DNA of 8,496 nucleotides, from NCBI GenBank assembly GCA_900551535.1, contig URWJ01000058.1, forward strand, positions 1-8,496, in the 5' to 3' direction. The notes under the pieces were generated by a model. The model was not told where the DNA came from. It saw only the letters and a list, made by a program, of their open reading frames with translations, and searched no databases. This stretch comes from an uncultured Granulicatella sp. (GTDB lineage: Bacteria > Bacillota > Bacilli > Lactobacillales > Aerococcaceae). Position 1 is the stretch's first letter, and the number at the start of each line of letters is the position of its first letter. The position numbers were made by a program, and so were the translations under genes. Below, in pieces: positions 6,692 to 8,496 of the stretch.

Positions 6692-7699
6692 GTGAAGATT
6701 CAATCGAATTGGAAATTGGGGTTATTAGTAGTCGCTTGCGTTTCTTTGGCTGCATGTGGGGGACATAAGAAAGAGTCGAAAGCGACAACAGAGACAGTAG
6801 CGAAGGTTACAACGGTTGAAACGACGACAGTGGCACCTGCGAAGTTGCCAGATTCGTTACTTCCGTTTAAGAAGGAAAAGCAATTGGTTTTGGGAGACCT
6901 TGATAAATTAGAGCGTTCGACATCGGCTCATATTCAACTGAATATCAAAGATAAACCGAAAGCAAAAAGAGAACCGAAAATCAGTGTAGATCCAGTTGGT
7001 TGGCATAACTATAAGATGCCGATTGATGACTCCGGAAGTGGTAAAGAAGCGTGGTTGATGAATCGCGGGCATTTAGTAGGGTATCAATTTAGCGGTCTTG
7101 ATAATGAGTTGCGTAATTTAACCCCGATGACTGCCCTGTTAAATACAGGTAGTTTGTCCGATAAGGATTCGGCAAACCAAACCGCGATGCTTTTCTATGA
7201 GAACAATCTTGCAGATTGGATTAATGCTCATCCGAATGATTGGTTGGATTATAAAGTAACGCCAATTTACGAGGGGGATGAACTCATCCCTCGAAAAATT
7301 GAGTTGCAGTATGCTGGAATAAAGAGCGATGGAACTTTGATGAAGATTTCTTTTGGAACAAAACAAGAGAACGTCGACAAAGATGGTGTGACTCATGTGG
7401 TTTTAGAGAATACTTCACCAAATGCAAAAATTGACTATGCGACAGGAAATGCGGAACCGCTATTTGCGAAGAAAGTAGAAACTACTGTAGTTCAAACGGA
7501 AGCTGTCACCGAAACGACGGTAAATCAGGAAGAGTATATTACAGTCTATGTAGCTACAAAAGGAAAGTCAGATATTTACTGGTACTATAAGGAAAATATG
7601 CCAGCAAACACAAACAAACAGAATGTTGTAGAAATGACAGAAGCTCAGGCGAAACGCTTAGGGAAACGGCATAGTTCTAAAGAACACTATAGACCATAA
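6692..7699 (+). CDS. Lipoprotein DNA/RNA non-specific endonuclease, EndA-like
   Basis: A 335-residue exported nuclease. GTG 6692 follows AGGGGGA (6679-6685) at 6 bases. Residues 1-22 form a lipoprotein signal with lipobox LAAC, so C22 should be lipidated and the enzyme held on the outer face of the membrane. A Thr-rich tether (31-50) leads to the beta-beta-alpha-metal nuclease domain at about 64-250. It contains DPVGWHNY (100-107), the catalytic motif NRGH (124-127, with N for the usual first D, and H127 as general base), and N142-LTP and N151, placed like the two Asn of Serratia nuclease, the second of which holds the metal. A second acidic/Thr linker precedes a C-terminal segment (285-335, VYVATKGKSDIYWYY onward) that looks like the small accessory domain found after nuclease domains in lactic acid bacteria. 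Roles known for relatives are DNA uptake processing, nucleotide scavenging and breakdown of neutrophil DNA traps; which applies is not shown here. Own promoter and terminator. Confidence 0.92.
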   Translation: MKIQSNWKLGLLVVACVSLAACGGHKKESKATTETVAKVTTVETTTVAPAKLPDSLLPFKKEKQLVLGDLDKLERSTSAHIQLNIKDKPKAKREPKISVDPVGWHNYKMPIDDSGSGKEAWLMNRGHLVGYQFSGLDNELRNLTPMTALLNTGSLSDKDSANQTAMLFYENNLADWINAHPNDWLDYKVTPIYEGDELIPRKIELQYAGIKSDGTLMKISFGTKQENVDKDGVTHVVLENTSPNAKIDYATGNAEPLFAKKVETTVVQTEAVTETTVNQEEYITVYVATKGKSDIYWYYKENMPANTNKQNVVEMTEAQAKRLGKRHSSKEHYRP

Positions 7700-7702
7700 G
7701 TA

Positions 7703-7741
7703 AAAGGAGCACCACACAATCGTGTGGTGCTCCTTTCTTTT
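7703..7741. terminator. Shared bidirectional terminator
   Basis: A perfect 15-bp stem, AAAGGAGCACCACAC (7703-7717) with GTGTGGTGCTCCTTT (7722-7736), has an AATC loop. On the plus strand it is followed by CTTTT. On the minus strand the AAAA at 7702-7705 supplies a U run. It begins 3 bases after the nuclease stop and lies 3 bases beyond the stop of the convergent niaR gene, so one element very probably ends both transcripts. Confidence 0.92.
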
Positions 7742-8258
7742 AATCTTCTTTCACTAAATACCCTAATTTGTCCAGGGAGTCTTCGATATAGTCGAGGTCT
7801 TGTTGGTTTTCGGCTTCAACCAGATGATAATGCACACCGTCTGTTAAAGAGGACAGTGGGCGGAAGTCGGCTTGATGGATTTGCTCCAAGAAGTGCTGAA
7901 CGTCACGGCGACAGGTCAGTTTCACGAGCGTTTGGATTTCACCATATACTGGATGGTCGATTTGGATATTTTGAACGCGACCTCCATTATCGACAATCGC
8001 CAGCAGTTCACTTTCGATAGCCTTGGTATCATGTTTGACCTTAAAGAGGCGATGAACGTACGGCGAACTCTCTTGCTCTTTGTAGACATATCCGCGGTTG
8101 GTCGATAGAATCGTGGCTCCGTCAGCGCGAAGAAGCGCGATATCTTGCACGATAATTTGTCGTGTCACGTGGAAATGTTCCGCCAGGCTTTGGCCGTTGA
8201 GTGGCTTCGGCGCATTTTTCAGCAGTTTTAGTAATTCGGCTTTTCGTTCTTTTGGCAT
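7740..8258 (-). CDS. niaR: NiaR-type niacin-responsive transcriptional repressor
   Basis: A 172-residue protein with an N-terminal winged helix-turn-helix (about 5-60; recognition region SLAEHFHVTRQIIVQDIALLR) and a C-terminal 3H domain (about 67-168). The four metal ligands known from the Thermotoga NiaR structure (H79, E87, H146 and H148) have counterparts with the same internal spacing: H76, E84, H143 and H145 (GVHYH). The conserved HPVYGEI segment is also present at 102-108. The family binds DNA with niacin as co-repressor and represses niacin uptake and NAD salvage or synthesis genes. The start ATG (8258-8256) is preceded by AGAGGG (complement of 8264-8269) at 5 bases. It lies 12 bases after the stop of the upstream membrane-protein gene on the same strand, so the two are almost certainly co-transcribed and the pair is probably autoregulated from a promoter beyond the right edge. 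Confidence 0.92.
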   Translation of the reverse strand: MPKERKAELLKLLKNAPKPLNGQSLAEHFHVTRQIIVQDIALLRADGATILSTNRGYVYKEQESSPYVHRLFKVKHDTKAIESELLAIVDNGGRVQNIQIDHPVYGEIQTLVKLTCRRDVQHFLEQIHQADFRPLSSLTDGVHYHLVEAENQQDLDYIEDSLDKLGYLVKED

Positions 8259-8270
8259 AGTTTCCCTCTT

Positions 8271-8496
8271 TTAACGTCTTTTTTGTAAAACTTTATACAC
8301 CGCTAGTGCTAATTCATAGTCTACCATACTGTGAATCACTGTACCAAATCCGACTAGGACGAAGAGGACGTAAAACATGCTTTGAAGATCCGTTCCTGAA
8401 ACGGAGTAGAAGAGGACGCAGGCTAGTACTTCGCCGACTGCGTGAATGAGCGCCAATACGAAGTTGAAAATCCATGACGCTTTGCGATTTTCTAGT
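8271..8496 (-). CDS. Membrane protein, C-terminal part; candidate niacin ECF transporter S component (NiaX-like)
   Basis: The frame is open from the stop (8273-8271) to the right edge without a credible start, so the gene is cut and only about 75 C-terminal residues are visible. They begin LENRKASW, then hold two hydrophobic stretches (roughly IFNFVLALIHAVGEVLACVL and FYVLFVLVGFGTVIHSMV) and a short basic cytoplasmic end (KVLQKRR). The final GTVIHSMVDYELALAVYKVL resembles the last helix of S components of ECF vitamin transporters (GTxxHxxxDxxxAxxVYKxL). Together with the niaR gene 12 bases downstream, this makes the niacin S component NiaX a reasonable guess. An internal TTG at 8456-8454 would give a shorter product but has no ribosome site and would remove half a membrane helix. 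That the gene is real is firm; the transporter identity is inference. Confidence 0.65.
   Translation of the reverse strand, partial: LENRKASWIFNFVLALIHAVGEVLACVLFYSVSGTDLQSMFYVLFVLVGFGTVIHSMVDYELALAVYKVLQKRR

Noticed and set aside
7724..8108. Two plus-strand open frames across the niaR gene
   Set aside because: They lie opposite a gene with complete family motifs, have no ribosome sites and begin inside or just after the shared terminator.
1..8496. CRISPR array, tRNA/rRNA, insertion sequence, phage attachment or integrase signature
   Set aside because: No regularly spaced repeats, cloverleaf-like sequence, transposase-like frame or terminal inverted repeats were found on either strand.

Overview
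The window comes from a low-GC Gram-positive coccus-type Firmicute (Lactobacillales). The evidence is a YSIRK-type signal peptide paired with an LPATGT sortase signal, a lipobox lipoprotein, AGGAGG-type ribosome binding sites, sigma-A-like promoters, a CcpA-type cre site and a NiaR-type 3H repressor. Streptococcus, Granulicatella, Abiotrophia or a close relative would all fit. I cannot fix the genus from sequence alone.

Layout, left to right. (1) Position 7 leftward: the first codons of a gene on the minus strand, diverging from the next gene. (2) 162-686 (+): a complete Nudix hydrolase with its own promoter and a strong terminator. (3) 907-6000 (+): a 1697-residue secreted, wall-anchored glycoside hydrolase of the GH84 type (beta-N-acetylglucosaminidase / O-GlcNAcase-like). 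It has a chain of probable carbohydrate-binding beta-sandwich modules, an extended -10 promoter and a cre-like site inside a 5' leader inverted repeat. (4) 6121-6521 (+): a small toxin-antitoxin locus. The Phd/YefM-type antitoxin is intact, but the overlapping ParE/RelE-like toxin stops after 19 codons. Near-identical terminator hairpins exactly 500 bp apart flank the locus. (5) 6692-7699 (+): a lipoprotein DNA/RNA non-specific endonuclease of the EndA type. (6) 7703-7741: one hairpin that probably terminates transcription from both sides. (7) Minus strand, 8258 down to 7740: a NiaR-type niacin-responsive repressor, 12 bp downstream of a membrane protein that runs off the right edge and may be the niacin transporter subunit NiaX.

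How it fits together. The two exported enzymes (wall-anchored hexosaminidase and membrane-tethered nuclease) look like extracellular scavenging or host-interaction functions: trimming of GlcNAc from host glycans under carbon catabolite control, and degradation or processing of extracellular nucleic acid. They have separate promoters and separate terminators, so they are neighbours rather than one operon. The niaR pair is an unrelated vitamin-uptake/regulation operon read in the opposite direction.

I found no CRISPR array, tRNA, rRNA, transposase or phage gene, and no clear new multi-gene system. The points most worth a second look are the twin terminators around a decayed toxin-antitoxin locus, the cre/inverted-repeat leader of the big surface enzyme, and the module content of that enzyme.
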